38,419 bases of DNA from Alphaproteobacteria bacterium (GCA_030426685.1 JAUHYC010000035.1:1-38419); one strand, 5' to 3'; shown: positions 16,950 to 26,702, numbered from the stretch's first letter. Numbers and translations are program-made. Notes: a model not told the origin generated them from the sequence alone.

Positions 16950-19108
16950 TGCGGTCCCTGCTCTCCCTGTTTTTGTCCAGTGCGCTGATCCTGTCGCTGC
17001 CTGTCGCGACCCTGGCGCAGTCCGGCGACACGGCTGCGGCCGCGGACTCCGCCGGAGAAGAACAGCCCGCCCTGCTGGTGGCCGACCAGATCTTCATCAC
17101 CCCAGACCGCAAACTGGTAGCCGAAGGCAATGTCGAGGCCTATCAGGGCGATGTAAAACTGACCGCACAGAGCGTCACATATGATCGCGAAACCGGTGAG
17201 TTGACCCTGACCGGCCCAATCCGCATCGATCAAGGCGGTCAATCCACCCTGCTGGCCGATTCCGCACAGCTGGACAGCGGTATCCAGAACGGGTTGCTGA
17301 TGGGTGCCCGCATGGTGTTCGATCAACAGGTGCAGGTCGCCTCGGTTCAGGCCACCCGCGCAGCGGGCCGATATACCCAGTTCAGCAAGGTGGCGGCGAC
17401 CTCGTGCCATGTCTGTGCCAATGGCAAACCGCCGCTCTGGCAGATCCGGGCCCGCAAGGTGACCCATGATCAGGTGGAGCGGCAGCTCTATTTCGAAGGC
17501 GCCCAGTTCCGGGTGCTGGATGTTCCTGTCTTCTACTTCCCTTATCTGCGCCTACCCGACCCGACGCTTGAGCGTGCAACCGGTTTTCTTGTGCCCTCGA
17601 TCCGCACCACCTCGCAGCTTGGAACCGGGCTGCAGGTGCCGTATTTCTTCAAACTGGGCGATCACAGGGACCTGACCGTGACGCCCTATGTGTCGTCCAA
17701 GACCCACACTTTGGGCCTGCGGTATCGCCAGGCCTTCAGGAACGGACGGATCCGATTGCGGGGGGCGTTCACGCGTGACGACATACAGAAGAATCAGGAT
17801 CGCGGCTATTTCTTCGCCGATGGCTGGTTCAGCCTGAAAAACGACTACCGTCTGACATTCGACATCAGGACCACCTCGGACGACGCCTATCTGGCCGATT
17901 ACGGCCTGCCCGATTACGACCGTCTGCGCAGCGAAATTGCGCTGGAACGGATCAAGCGGGACACCGCGTTCCGGACCAGTTTCATCCATTACAAAACCCT
18001 GCGCGACAGCGAAGAGCAGGATGAGATCCCGTCGCGCATTTTCGACATCAACTACCGCAAGCGCTATTTCCCCGAGATGCTGGGGGGTGAGGTCGCGCTG
18101 GCCTTGATCGGACACACCCACACGCGCACCAGCGATGAGGATATCGTTGGCCGCGACGTGGCCCGCGCGACATTTGACGCCGAGTGGTTGCGCAGCTGGA
18201 CATTCGCCACCGGGCTGCGCGCCGATGCCCGGCTGGGTGCGGCCATAGATACGTTCAACATCCGCAATGACAGTGAATTTCCCAACGACGTGACGCGCGC
18301 AACTCCGCGCGCCGCCTTCACGCTGCGCTATCCGATGCTGCGGCGTGAACTGAACGGGGCAATGCAGGTTCTGGAACCCATCGCCCAGGTCGGCTGGACC
18401 CATGTTTCAGATACGGATGTGCCCAACGATGAAAGCACATTTCAGGAATTCGATCAGGGCAACCTTCTGTCCTTGTCGCGCTTTCCGGCGGCAGACCACC
18501 GCGAAGACGGGGCAACTGCGGTGGTTGGCCTGAACTGGGCACGCAACAATGCCGATGGTTGGCAGGCGCTGGCGACGATCGGTCAGGTCTTTCGCGCCGA
18601 TGCCGACCCGGATTTCACCCTGACCTCGGGCCTGCAGGGCACGAAATCCGACCTGCTGCTGGCCGGCCAACTGAACAACGGCATGGGCCTGACCCTTGCC
18701 GCGCGTGGATTGCTGAACAGCGATTTCAGCTTCACCAAGGCCGAGCTGCGCGCGGCGTGGTCACAAGGTGACACCGCGCTGAGTGGCGGCTATGTCTGGC
18801 TCGAACCCGACCCGGCCGAGCTCAACACTGATGAAATTTCGGAGCTGAGGGTTGCAGGACGCTACCGGATCGACCAGAACTGGCTGACCCGCGCCAGCGC
18901 GCGGTATGATTTCAGCGAATCCGAACCGCTCCGCCTTGGGTTCGGCGTGACGTATAGTAACGAATGTGTGCAGGTGAACATGACGGTCAACAGACGCTTT
19001 ACCTCGACATCAAGTATTGAGCCTTCGACAGAATTCGGCTTTACCGTAGCCCTGACAGGGTATTCCGTCGAAGGCGATGGTAAGAAGTACAAGAAAAGAT
19101 GCAGCTGA
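16949..19108 (+). CDS. lptD: LPS-assembly outer membrane protein LptD
   Basis: LptD is the outer-membrane barrel that inserts LPS in the outer leaflet. The 719 residues begin with a signal peptide (MRSLLSLFLSSALILSLPVATLAQ), then an OstA/LptA-like beta-jellyroll (about 40-140), the signature PLWQIRARKVTHD...VPVFYFPYLRLPDP, and a long barrel with alternating strand patterns to the end. Cysteines at 153 and 156 (CHVC) and near the C-terminus at 673 and 718 fit the disulfide-bearing family pattern. The ATG overlaps the lptG TGA by 1 base. Confidence 0.94.
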   Translation: MRSLLSLFLSSALILSLPVATLAQSGDTAAAADSAGEEQPALLVADQIFITPDRKLVAEGNVEAYQGDVKLTAQSVTYDRETGELTLTGPIRIDQGGQSTLLADSAQLDSGIQNGLLMGARMVFDQQVQVASVQATRAAGRYTQFSKVAATSCHVCANGKPPLWQIRARKVTHDQVERQLYFEGAQFRVLDVPVFYFPYLRLPDPTLERATGFLVPSIRTTSQLGTGLQVPYFFKLGDHRDLTVTPYVSSKTHTLGLRYRQAFRNGRIRLRGAFTRDDIQKNQDRGYFFADGWFSLKNDYRLTFDIRTTSDDAYLADYGLPDYDRLRSEIALERIKRDTAFRTSFIHYKTLRDSEEQDEIPSRIFDINYRKRYFPEMLGGEVALALIGHTHTRTSDEDIVGRDVARATFDAEWLRSWTFATGLRADARLGAAIDTFNIRNDSEFPNDVTRATPRAAFTLRYPMLRRELNGAMQVLEPIAQVGWTHVSDTDVPNDESTFQEFDQGNLLSLSRFPAADHREDGATAVVGLNWARNNADGWQALATIGQVFRADADPDFTLTSGLQGTKSDLLLAGQLNNGMGLTLAARGLLNSDFSFTKAELRAAWSQGDTALSGGYVWLEPDPAELNTDEISELRVAGRYRIDQNWLTRASARYDFSESEPLRLGFGVTYSNECVQVNMTVNRRFTSTSSIEPSTEFGFTVALTGYSVEGDGKKYKKRCS

Positions 19109-20352
19109 TCTCAGGTTTCACAAAGTTTCTACGCTCTGGCTGGTGCAACACGGCACTGCCGGTTCTTGCCTCTGCTCTGATCGCCGTCACAGCGCCGCAG
19201 GCCCACAGCCAAAGCCTGTTCTCGCCCGCGATCCGGGTCAATCAGGATATCGTGACGTGGTATGAGCTGCAGCAACGCCAGCAGTTTCTGGAACTTCTCG
19301 GCATCCCCGGCAGTTCCGAGGCCGAGGTGCGCGACGCTCTGATCGACGACCGTCTGCGCAAACAGGCCATGCGCGATGCCGGTATCCAGGCCGCCCCCGA
19401 GGACGTGCAAACCGGGATCGACGAATTTGCATCGCGCGGCAACTTTAGCAGCGAAGAGTTCCTGAGACTGCTCGGCGAAGAGGGTATCTCACCCGAAACG
19501 GTGCGCGATTTCGTCGCCGATCAGCTGTCATGGCGTGATTATGTCAGCGCCCGCTTCCTGTCGCAGGCCCGCCCCACCGAGGATGAGATCAATCGCGCGC
19601 TCGGCCAGGGCGGAGGTGGCGGCCTGCAAGTGCTGCTGTCCGAAATCATCATTCCCGTCACCCCGCAGACATTGGCGCAGGCCGAGGCGCTTGCCGACGA
19701 AATCGCACTGCTTCCCGATCAGGAAAGCTTCTCGTCTGCGGCCAGGCAATACTCTGCCGCAGCCACGCGCGAGAATGGTGGCCGCCTCGAATGGCTGTCG
19801 ATCAACAACCTGCCTCCGGCGCTGCAACCGGTTATTCTGGGCCTGAAAAACGGTGATATCACCGACCCGCTGACGCTGCCCAACGCCGTCGCGCTGTTCC
19901 AGATGCGCGGCATTCGCGAAGTCGCCACCGGTGCCCCCCGCTATTCCGAGATCGACTACGCCATTTACTACCTGCCCGGTGGCCGCAGCGCCGATACGCT
20001 GGCCGACGCAGCCCGGCTCAAGGAAGAGATCGATACCTGCGACGACCTCTACGGCATCGCCAAGGATCAGTCGCCCGAGGTGCTCGACCGCGTCACCGCC
20101 AAACCGTCCGAGATCCCGCGCGACGTGGCGCTGGAACTGGCCAAGCTCGATCGCAACGAGGCTTCGACCGCGCTCACCCGCAACAACGGACAGACGCTGA
20201 TGTTCCTTATGCTGTGCAACCGAACCCGCGATCTGGGAGAGGACACCACCCGCGTCGACGTGGCAAATGCACTGACCCAGCAGCGCTTGCAGGCCCTTGC
20301 CGATAGCCTGCTGGAACAACTCCGGGCCGAAGCCGTCATTATCGAACAATGA
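19099..20352 (+). CDS. surA: SurA-like periplasmic chaperone/peptidyl-prolyl isomerase
   Basis: This helps fold outer membrane proteins, including LptD. The 417-residue protein has a signal sequence ending near PQAHSQS, a SurA N-domain (ELQQRQQFLELLG...LIDDRLRKQAMRDAG), a PpiC-like rotamase region around residues 170-290 (LSEIIIPV, GGRLEWLSINNLPPAL, ALFQMRGI), and a C-terminal helix. It overlaps lptD by 10 bp, consistent with a coupled operon. It is shorter and more divergent than E. coli SurA, and some annotators may call it only a SurA N-terminal domain protein. Confidence 0.88.
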   Translation: MQLISGFTKFLRSGWCNTALPVLASALIAVTAPQAHSQSLFSPAIRVNQDIVTWYELQQRQQFLELLGIPGSSEAEVRDALIDDRLRKQAMRDAGIQAAPEDVQTGIDEFASRGNFSSEEFLRLLGEEGISPETVRDFVADQLSWRDYVSARFLSQARPTEDEINRALGQGGGGGLQVLLSEIIIPVTPQTLAQAEALADEIALLPDQESFSSAARQYSAAATRENGGRLEWLSINNLPPALQPVILGLKNGDITDPLTLPNAVALFQMRGIREVATGAPRYSEIDYAIYYLPGGRSADTLADAARLKEEIDTCDDLYGIAKDQSPEVLDRVTAKPSEIPRDVALELAKLDRNEASTALTRNNGQTLMFLMLCNRTRDLGEDTTRVDVANALTQQRLQALADSLLEQLRAEAVIIEQ

Positions 20353-21314
20353 TGGCCCCCATCGCGCTCAGCTGCGGTGATCCCGCCGGTATCGGACCCG
20401 AGATAGCGGCCAAGGCATGGGACAAGCTGCGCGAGACCTGCCCCTTTTTGTATATCGGCGACGCTGCCCACCTGCCCGCAGGCACGCCCGTCGCACCCAT
20501 CTCGGATCCGGCAGAGGCTCACGCCGCCAGCGCCTCGGCCCTGCCCGTTCTGCAACTGGATTTTCCGGTCCCCAACCGGCCCGGCCACCCAGATCCGGCA
20601 AACGCGCCCTCGGTGGTTGATGCAATCGAACAGGGTGTCGCGCTGGTTCAGTCCGGTGCCGCCTCGGCCCTCTGCACCGCACCGATCAATAAAAAGGCGC
20701 TGATCGACGGGGCGGGGTTCAACTTTCCGGGCCATACCGAATTCCTCGCCGCACTCACAGGCCGCTCGCGCGTGGTGATGATGCTGGCCAGCGCCCAGTT
20801 GCGCGTGGTCCCGGCCACGATCCACATCCCGCTGTCACAAGTCCCCGGCGCCCTAACGCCCGATCTGCTACGCGACACGATCGAAATCACCGCCCACAGC
20901 CTGCGTACCCAATTCGACATCCCGCACCCTCGGATCGCGGTTGCCGGCCTGAATCCCCATGCAGGCGAAGGCGGCAAGATGGGCACGGAAGAGCTGGACT
21001 GGATCATCCCGCTGCTAGCCGATCTGAGCGTCGGGAATACGACCATCACCGGCCCGCACCCGGCCGACACCCTGTTCCACGCCGCGGCCCGCGCCCGCTA
21101 TGACGCGGCCATCGCCATGTACCACGATCAGGCCCTGATCCCGATCAAGACGTTGGATTTCGACAAAGGTGTGAATGTCACGCTGGGCCTGCCCTTCATC
21201 CGCACTTCGCCCGACCACGGCACCGCGCTGGACATTGCTGGCCGGAATATCGCCACACCCACCAGCCTGATCGAAGCCCTGCGATTGGCACAACAGATGG
21301 CCCAGACCCGCTAA
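20349..21314 (+). CDS. pdxA: 4-hydroxythreonine-4-phosphate dehydrogenase
   Basis: PdxA is an enzyme of the DXP-dependent pyridoxal-phosphate pathway. The 321-residue protein carries SCGDPAGIGPEI at the start, APINKKAL, GHTEFLA, GLNPHAGEGG, GPHPADTLFH and YHDQALIPIKTLDF, the metal-binding histidines and substrate contacts of PdxA. It overlaps surA by an ATGA. A second ATG three bases later could also serve. Confidence 0.96.
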   Translation: MMAPIALSCGDPAGIGPEIAAKAWDKLRETCPFLYIGDAAHLPAGTPVAPISDPAEAHAASASALPVLQLDFPVPNRPGHPDPANAPSVVDAIEQGVALVQSGAASALCTAPINKKALIDGAGFNFPGHTEFLAALTGRSRVVMMLASAQLRVVPATIHIPLSQVPGALTPDLLRDTIEITAHSLRTQFDIPHPRIAVAGLNPHAGEGGKMGTEELDWIIPLLADLSVGNTTITGPHPADTLFHAAARARYDAAIAMYHDQALIPIKTLDFDKGVNVTLGLPFIRTSPDHGTALDIAGRNIATPTSLIEALRLAQQMAQTR

Positions 21315-21315
21315 T

Positions 21316-21352
21316 GCTTCATCTGGCCATAAATACTCCCGCCGGAGGTAAA
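21316..21352. repeat. Dispersed intergenic element, copy 2
   Basis: The core reads CTTCATCTGGCCATAAATAC followed by TCCCGCCGGAGG and then a run of A. It matches copy 1 at 12544 in its first 20 bases except one. Here the stem CTCC-CGCC-GGAG is followed by no T-run, and the element lies between two genes on the same strand (pdxA and rsmA). It may be an RNA processing or pausing element rather than a terminator. Confidence 0.6.
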
Positions 21353-21394
21353 AAATCTCTGGCGCTCCCCCACCAACGCACGCAACGGTGAAGC

Positions 21395-22237
21395 ATGAGC
21401 GCCATCGACTCCCTTCCCCCATTGCGCGAGGTCATCGCGACCCACCAGCTCTCGGCCCGCAAATCGCTGGGTCAGAATTTCCTGCTCGACCTCAACCTGA
21501 CCGCCAAGATTGCGCGGCAGGCAGGTGACCTGACACAATGCGACGTCCTCGAAATCGGCCCCGGCCCCGGTGGACTGACCCGAGGGCTGCTGTCGGAAGG
21601 CGCACGCAAGGTGGTCGCAGTTGAAAAAGACACCCGCTGCATCGCTGCCCTGAACGAGATTGCCGCCGCCTATCCCGGCAGGCTTGAGGTGATCAACGGC
21701 GACGCGCTGGAAATCGACCCGTTGGCACATCTGACACCACCCATCCGCGTGGCCGCCAACCTGCCCTACAATGTCGGGACCGAGCTTCTGGTCCGCTGGC
21801 TCACCCCGCCCGAATGGCCGCCCTTCTGGCAGAGCCTGACGCTCATGTTCCAACGCGAAGTGGCCGAGCGGATCGTGGCACAGCCTGGCAGCAAAGCCTA
21901 CGGCCGTCTCGCCATCCTCGCCCAATGGCGAGCCGATGCGCGCATTGCCATGTCGCTGCCACCCGGGGCCTTCACGCCACCACCCAAGGTCTCCAGCGCC
22001 GTGGTCCACCTGACCGCATTGCCCGAACCTCGCTACCCGGCAGACGCCGCCACCCTGTCCCGGGTCGTGGCTGCCGCCTTCAATCAACGCCGCAAGATGC
22101 TGCGCGCCTCGCTGAAAGGTGTTGCCTCAAATATAGAAGACCGTCTTCTCGCCGCAGGCATCCAACCCACGGAACGCGCCGAACAGGTCCCGCTGGAGGC
22201 GTTCTGCGCCCTGGCCCGCGAAGTTCAGAAAAACTGA
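21395..22237 (+). CDS. rsmA: 16S rRNA (adenine1518/1519-N6) dimethyltransferase
   Basis: This methylates two adenines near the 3' end of 16S rRNA, a late 30S assembly step. The 280-residue product has GQNFLLD (26-32), the SAM loop [10 protein letters not shown] (53-62), and the catalytic NLPYN (122-126) followed by a C-terminal helical domain. The ATG has GGTGA upstream. It closes the lptG-lptD-surA-pdxA-rsmA series and is followed by a terminator. Confidence 0.96.
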   Translation: MSAIDSLPPLREVIATHQLSARKSLGQNFLLDLNLTAKIARQAGDLTQCDVLEIGPGPGGLTRGLLSEGARKVVAVEKDTRCIAALNEIAAAYPGRLEVINGDALEIDPLAHLTPPIRVAANLPYNVGTELLVRWLTPPEWPPFWQSLTLMFQREVAERIVAQPGSKAYGRLAILAQWRADARIAMSLPPGAFTPPPKVSSAVVHLTALPEPRYPADAATLSRVVAAAFNQRRKMLRASLKGVASNIEDRLLAAGIQPTERAEQVPLEAFCALAREVQKN

Positions 22238-22250
22238 CACAAAGAAAAAA

Positions 22251-22276
22251 GCCCCGGGTCGAAACCTCGGGGCTTT
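22251..22276. terminator. Bidirectional intrinsic terminator
   Basis: GCCCCG ... CGGGGC with an inner GGT/ACC pairing around a four-base loop forms a stable hairpin between the convergent rsmA and DUF4167 genes. On the minus strand it is followed by six T, a strong terminator for DUF4167. On the plus strand only TTTG follows, a weaker end for rsmA. Confidence 0.85.
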
Positions 22277-22295
22277 GTCTCTTCTGAGGCTGCTC

Positions 22296-22874
22296 TTATT
22301 CAGCCGCCTCGGGCGTATCGCCATCGGTCTTGGGCTTGGGTTCAGCCTCTGCCGCGGTCACAGGTTTCGGCTTGCGCGCGCGGGGTTTGCGAGCAGGCTT
22401 TTCCTTTTTCTCAGGCGCCTCTGCGCCTTTGTTCTCAGGCGTCTCGACCAGCCCGCTTTCGGGTGCAGCCTCGGGCGCGCTGAAATCCATCACATCAGGC
22501 TGCGGCGCCTCCGCCGGGTCGGCCTGACGGGCCGCTTCGCGTTCCTGACGCTCGGCACGTTCGCGATCGCGCTCTGCCTGCCGTTCGCGGTTCTGGCGTT
22601 CCTGCTCTTCGCGGCGCGCTTCGATCTCGCGCTGCGCTTCGCTCAGCATGCGTAGATAGTGTTCTGCGTGTTGCTGAAAGTTCTCAGCCGCCACGCGGTC
22701 ATTCGACAGCTGTGCGTCACGCGCCAGCTGGTTATATTTGTCAATGATCTGCTGCGGCGTACCACGCACCTTGCCCTCAGGGCCCGAGCTGTCAAAAACC
22801 CGGTTTACGACGTTGCCGCCAGAAGGGCGATTGCGGTTGTTCTTGGCCCGCGAGCGGGATTTGGAAGATCTCAT
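22296..22874 (-). CDS. DUF4167 domain protein
   Basis: The 192-residue protein has a basic start (MRSSKSRSRAKNNRNRPSGG), then the family core NVVNRVFDSSGPEGKVRGT and QIIDKYNQLARDAQ ... ENFQQHAEHYLRML, followed by a glutamate/arginine-rich coiled region (about 85-120) and an alanine/proline/lysine-rich tail. DUF4167 is typical of Alphaproteobacteria. The basic head and charged coil suggest nucleic-acid or ribosome association, which is an inference. It lies downstream of prfA-prmC on the same strand, after 228 bp. Confidence 0.9.
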   Translation of the reverse strand: MRSSKSRSRAKNNRNRPSGGNVVNRVFDSSGPEGKVRGTPQQIIDKYNQLARDAQLSNDRVAAENFQQHAEHYLRMLSEAQREIEARREEQERQNRERQAERDRERAERQEREAARQADPAEAPQPDVMDFSAPEAAPESGLVETPENKGAEAPEKKEKPARKPRARKPKPVTAAEAEPKPKTDGDTPEAAE

Positions 22875-23102
22875 CTTACTTTACGTCAGCCTTGTCAATT
22901 CGCTGTCGATCAACCCGTACCTTACGCTGCTCAGTGGCTTGTGCCGTAACGCGATGTCGACTTTTTTGGGCTTGGCGTCAGGGGTGCGCTGAAACAGCGT
23001 CAACCTCGCCGACTAATCCTGAGTAAACATGTCCTGAGCGCTCAGACAAGGGGTTTGTCCCAAATATCGCAGCTTTTTTACATCAATCGGCGTTTTTCGG
23101 CC
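22875..23102. other. Gap between prmC and DUF4167 with a perfect palindrome
   Basis: This 228 bp gap contains TCCTGAG twice (23017-23023 and 23032-23038), the perfect palindrome CTGAGCGCTCAG (23034-23045) and a small stem CGCTG-AAA-CAGCG (22987-22999). It may hold the DUF4167 promoter and an operator. No ORF of interest is seen. Confidence 0.4.
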
Positions 23103-23960
23103 TCACCCGGGTGCCCGCTGCGACATTCTGGCCCCTACAACACGGTCTCGCCCGTCCAGATCGGGGATCACTTGCGTATCCACCAACCCCGCCGCATCGA
23201 ACAGAGCCGACACACATGCGCCCTGCGTTGGCCCGATTTCGACAAGCAACCGCCCTCCCGGCATCAGGAAATCCGGGGCCGCAGCCGCGATGCGGCGGTA
23301 AGCGTCCAACCCGTCCCCCTCATCCGTCAGCGCCATGCGCGGCTCATGCTCGCGCACTTCGGGCGAGAGGTCTTTCATCTCATCGGCCGAGATATAGGGC
23401 GGGTTGGAAACAATCAGGTCGAACTGTCCCTCAATGTTCTCAAACCAGTCGGATTGCAGAATCTCCACCCGCGCCTGCACCTGATGCTGTACCGCATTGG
23501 CGCTAGCCTGCAGGCAGGCAGATTCGCTCAGATCGACGCCCACGCCCGACGCGCTTTTACGCTCGGCCAACAATGTGATCAGGATACAACCCGACCCCAC
23601 GCCCAGATCCAGCACGTGATCAAAAGGCTCGCTCAGCGCGGCCTCAATCAGCGCTTCGGTCTCGGGGCGCGGGTCCAGCACGTCGCGGCTGACCCGGAAC
23701 CGGCGGCCATAGAATTCGCGCTCTCCCAGCAGATGCGACACCGGCACCCGGATCGCACGCAGAGAGATCAGCTGGTCATACCGTTCCGCGATATCGACGG
23801 GAAGTTCCTCGGGCGCAATCAGTGTCACGCGGCTGGCCTCGATCCGCGCCGCATGGGCAAGCAGCACCCGCGCGTCCCGCGCCGGATCGGGCACGCCGGC
23901 CGCCCGCAACCGGGCGGTAGCGGCCACCATGGCCTGAGCTGCTGTGAGCGCCGCAATCAT
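23103..23960 (-). CDS. prmC: Release factor N5-glutamine methyltransferase
   Basis: PrmC methylates the glutamine of the GGQ motif in RF1/RF2. The 285-residue protein has an N-terminal helical domain, the SAM-binding [12 protein letters not shown] (117-128), and the catalytic NPPYIS (186-191). The ATG at 23960 overlaps the prfA stop as ATGA, so it is coupled to its substrate gene. Confidence 0.95.
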   Translation of the reverse strand: MIAALTAAQAMVAATARLRAAGVPDPARDARVLLAHAARIEASRVTLIAPEELPVDIAERYDQLISLRAIRVPVSHLLGEREFYGRRFRVSRDVLDPRPETEALIEAALSEPFDHVLDLGVGSGCILITLLAERKSASGVGVDLSESACLQASANAVQHQVQARVEILQSDWFENIEGQFDLIVSNPPYISADEMKDLSPEVREHEPRMALTDEGDGLDAYRRIAAAAPDFLMPGGRLLVEIGPTQGACVSALFDAAGLVDTQVIPDLDGRDRVVGARMSQRAPG

Positions 23961-25030
23961 TGCGCCATCTCCGCCAGCAGCCGCGCCTGATCATCTGCGG
24001 TCAGCGCGTCGATCACCTCATCCAGATCGCCCTGCATCACCTGATCCAGCTTATAGAGCGTCAGGTTGATGCGGTGATCCGTCATGCGGCCCTGCGGAAA
24101 GTTATAAGTCCTGATCCGTTCCGAGCGGTCACCCGATCCGACCTGGCTGGCCCGGTCCGCCGAGCGTTCACTGTCGATCCGTTGCCGTTCCAGATCATAA
24201 AGACGGGTTTTCAGCACCTGCATCGCGATCTCGCGGTTGCGGTGCTGGGATTTCTCGGAACTGGTCACCACGATTCCGCTGGGCAGGTGCGTGATCCGCA
24301 CCGCCGAGTCCGTTGTGTTGACGTGCTGCCCCCCAGCGCCCGAGCTGCGCATCGTATCAATGCGAATGTCATTCGCGTCGATCTGGATATCCACATCCTC
24401 AGCCTCTGGCAAAACCGCCACTGTCGCTGCCGAGGTGTGAATACGCCCGCCGCTTTCGGTTTCGGGCACCCGCTGCACGCGATGCACGCCGGATTCGTAT
24501 TTCATCCGGGCAAAGACATTGTCGCCCTTGATATGGGCCACCACCTCTTTGATGCCACCAAGGTCCGAGGCCTGTTCTTCAATCACTTCAAACTGCCAGC
24601 CCCGACCTTCCGCATAGCGCTGATACATGCGCAGCAGATCACCCGCGAACAGCGCGGCCTCATCCCCGCCCGTCCCGGGCCGTATCTCCAGCATCGCCGG
24701 GCGCGCGTCTGCCGCGTCCTTGGGCAGCAGGGCCAGTTGCAGCGCATGTTCTGCCTCGGGGAGACGAGCCTGCAGTTCCGGGATTTCCTCCTCGGCCAGC
24801 TCCTTCATGTCCGGGTCGGACAACATCGCCTCGGCCTCGGCCAGATCAGCCACCAGCTGACGCCACGCCATGATCTGATCGACCACAGGCTTGAGGTCGG
24901 AATATTCCTTGGCCAGGGCCGCAATATCTCCGCCCGATGCGCCATCCGCCATGGCCGCTTCGAGGTATTGGAATCGCTGGGTGATCTGTTCTAGGCGTTC
25001 TTCGGGGATCATCCGCGCGGTGTCTATCAT
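23957..25030 (-). CDS. prfA: Peptide chain release factor 1
   Basis: RF1 ends translation at UAA and UAG. The 357-residue product has GGQ at 233-235 in [18 protein letters not shown], and the PxT codon-reading motif as PET at 189-191 (E. coli has PAT). The rest of the decoding region ([12 protein letters not shown]) is intact. Start at 25030 or the second ATG at 25012 cannot be told apart, as neither has a strong Shine-Dalgarno. It is the first gene of prfA-prmC. Confidence 0.96.
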   Translation of the reverse strand: MIDTARMIPEERLEQITQRFQYLEAAMADGASGGDIAALAKEYSDLKPVVDQIMAWRQLVADLAEAEAMLSDPDMKELAEEEIPELQARLPEAEHALQLALLPKDAADARPAMLEIRPGTGGDEAALFAGDLLRMYQRYAEGRGWQFEVIEEQASDLGGIKEVVAHIKGDNVFARMKYESGVHRVQRVPETESGGRIHTSAATVAVLPEAEDVDIQIDANDIRIDTMRSSGAGGQHVNTTDSAVRITHLPSGIVVTSSEKSQHRNREIAMQVLKTRLYDLERQRIDSERSADRASQVGSGDRSERIRTYNFPQGRMTDHRINLTLYKLDQVMQGDLDEVIDALTADDQARLLAEMAQ

Positions 25031-25074
25031 CCGGGGGCTTTGGTCAAGGCCCCGCCTTGTGCTAGGTTTGTCTT

Positions 25075-25377
25075 ATGAAACGACTGATCCTAGCCCTGAC
25101 ACTCGTTGTAACGCCCGGTATGGCCGACGTTGTTGGCCCCGGAGGCAAGGTGCAGGACTGCTATTGCACCGACAAATCCGGCACCCGCGTCGAGTTGGGA
25201 GAGATGATCTGCTTGCAGGTCGACGGCCGCATGTTCATGGCGCAATGCCAGATGTCGCTGAACGTGCCCATGTGGCGCGAGGTGCAGGAGGGGTGTTTGT
25301 CGTCAGGATTGCAGCAAAGCAAGCCAACCGTTGATCCGGGCTCGATTGACGCTAAAATCCTTCCGGCCAAATCGTGA
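25075..25377 (+). CDS. Small secreted cysteine-containing protein (100 aa)
   Basis: The protein begins with a signal-like MKRLILALTLVVTPGMA, then a short mature part with five cysteines, including CYC and C-x-C-like spacing (DCYCTDKSG, MICLQVDG, AQCQMSLN, EGCLSS). This suggests a disulfide-stabilised periplasmic protein. I recognise the type from Rhodobacteraceae but know no function. The last 75 bp overlap the DUF1499 gene on the opposite strand. It is divergent from prfA by 44 bp. Confidence 0.72.
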   Translation: MKRLILALTLVVTPGMADVVGPGGKVQDCYCTDKSGTRVELGEMICLQVDGRMFMAQCQMSLNVPMWREVQEGCLSSGLQQSKPTVDPGSIDAKILPAKS

Positions 25378-25698
25378 CCGGGCGTAAATGCGCAACATGT
25401 CCCCGTCTTGCTGCACCGTGGTATAGTCGGGAAAGCCGAACACTCGGCTGCGCGTGACGTAGGTCACCATCCCCGCATCCACCGATCCGGCCAGCACGCG
25501 GGTGCGCGGCGCGGCACGAGCGATGGCACTAAGCCGCGCCAACCCGTCCGAACCGGTTTCAACCACCCGGACGACGCCGTTCGGCAGGTCCCGGTTCGTG
25601 CCTTGCGGGGCGACATGCCAGCGATCGGGGTCGGAGGGTGCCAGACGGATATATCCTCCCAGCAGAACCGCCACAGCAACCAAAAGCCAAAGTGCCAT
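25303..25698 (-). CDS. DUF1499 family protein
   Basis: A short protein (about 131 residues) with an N-terminal membrane anchor (MALWLLVAVAVLLGGYIRLAP) followed by a compact domain with RTRVLAGSVDAGMVTYVTRSRVFGFPDYTTVQ and SRFGRKDFSVNRARINGWLALLQ, the DUF1499 pattern. ATG at 25698 has AGGA at a good distance; ATG at 25704 is too close to it. Its end overlaps the secreted protein at 25075-25377 by 75 bp, tail to tail. Confidence 0.83.
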   Translation of the reverse strand: MALWLLVAVAVLLGGYIRLAPSDPDRWHVAPQGTNRDLPNGVVRVVETGSDGLARLSAIARAAPRTRVLAGSVDAGMVTYVTRSRVFGFPDYTTVQQDGDMLRIYARSRFGRKDFSVNRARINGWLALLQS

Positions 25699-25754
25699 CT
25701 TCATCTTCCTGTCCTATCCCAGCGCGCGGTCCCGAAAGACAGCAGCCCATAGCC

Positions 25755-26702
25755 CTACCGTGACGTCACACCGGGCAGGATGCACAGCATCTCGAACAAC
25801 AGGTTCGCCGCGGTCAGCGCCGTGTTGCCGGAAGGGTCATACGGCGGAGAGACCTCGACCAGATCGCAACCCACCACGTTCAGCCCCTTCAGCGCATGGA
25901 TCAGTTGCAGCGCCTGCGGCGTGGTCAATCCGCCGATCTCAGGCGTGCCGGTGCCGGGGGCATAGGCCGGATCCAGACTGTCGATATCGTAGGTGATATA
26001 GACGGGGTGATCCGAAACGGTTTTGCGAATGCGTGAGCCGATCTCGGTCAGATTCTGCTGCCACAGCTCCCAAGCAGGAAACTGCGTAAAGCCCCAGCCC
26101 TGCGCCTCGGTAAAGTCGCTAGCCGCGTAGCCCGAGCCGCGAATCCCGATCTGGAAGGTCTTGTCGGGGACGATCAGCCCCTCTTCATAAGCGCGGCGGA
26201 AGACTGTGCCGTGGGTTTCCCGCTCGCCGAACATTTCATCATTCACGTCCGCATGGGCATCGACATGAACCAGTGCCACGGGGCCGTGCTTGGCGGCAAT
26301 CGCCCGTAGGATCGGCAGCGTGATCGAGTGATCGCCCCCCATCGCCACCGGGACCACATCTTGCGCCAGAATGCCGTCATAGCTGTTCTTGATGATTTTC
26401 AGACTGTCGGCCAGTGAGAAGGTGTTGATCGCCAGATCCCCAATATCGGCGATCTGCAGATTGTCGAACGGTGCTGCGGCATTGGCCATGTTATAGGGCC
26501 GGATCATCGCGCTTTCGCTGCGGATCTGCTTGGGCCCGAACCGCGTGCCCGACCGCCACGAAGTGCCGATATCCATCGGAATACCCAGCACCGCCACATC
26601 CAGCCCCTCAAGCGAAGACGCCTGCGGCAGGCGCATGAACGTGTTCGGCCCGGAAAACCGTGCCAGATCATTGCCGCTGATCGGTTGGTTGGTTTGTGTC
26701 AT
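25755..26702 (-). CDS. Ureohydrolase, agmatinase/guanidinobutyrase type
   Basis: A dimanganese hydrolase that releases urea from a guanidino compound. The 315-residue protein has GGDH (122-125), DAHAD (148-152) and DIDSLD (239-244) as metal ligands. The loop DVNDEMFGERETHGTVFRR, with His164, differs from the second copy and from E. coli SpeB (DHGTMF), and from memory is closer to guanidinobutyrases. The start has GGAGG 6 bases upstream. It lies in an operon with a second ureohydrolase and an M20 hydrolase. Annotation as agmatinase (speB) is possible but not proven. Confidence 0.85.
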   Translation of the reverse strand: MTQTNQPISGNDLARFSGPNTFMRLPQASSLEGLDVAVLGIPMDIGTSWRSGTRFGPKQIRSESAMIRPYNMANAAAPFDNLQIADIGDLAINTFSLADSLKIIKNSYDGILAQDVVPVAMGGDHSITLPILRAIAAKHGPVALVHVDAHADVNDEMFGERETHGTVFRRAYEEGLIVPDKTFQIGIRGSGYAASDFTEAQGWGFTQFPAWELWQQNLTEIGSRIRKTVSDHPVYITYDIDSLDPAYAPGTGTPEIGGLTTPQALQLIHALKGLNVVGCDLVEVSPPYDPSGNTALTAANLLFEMLCILPGVTSR

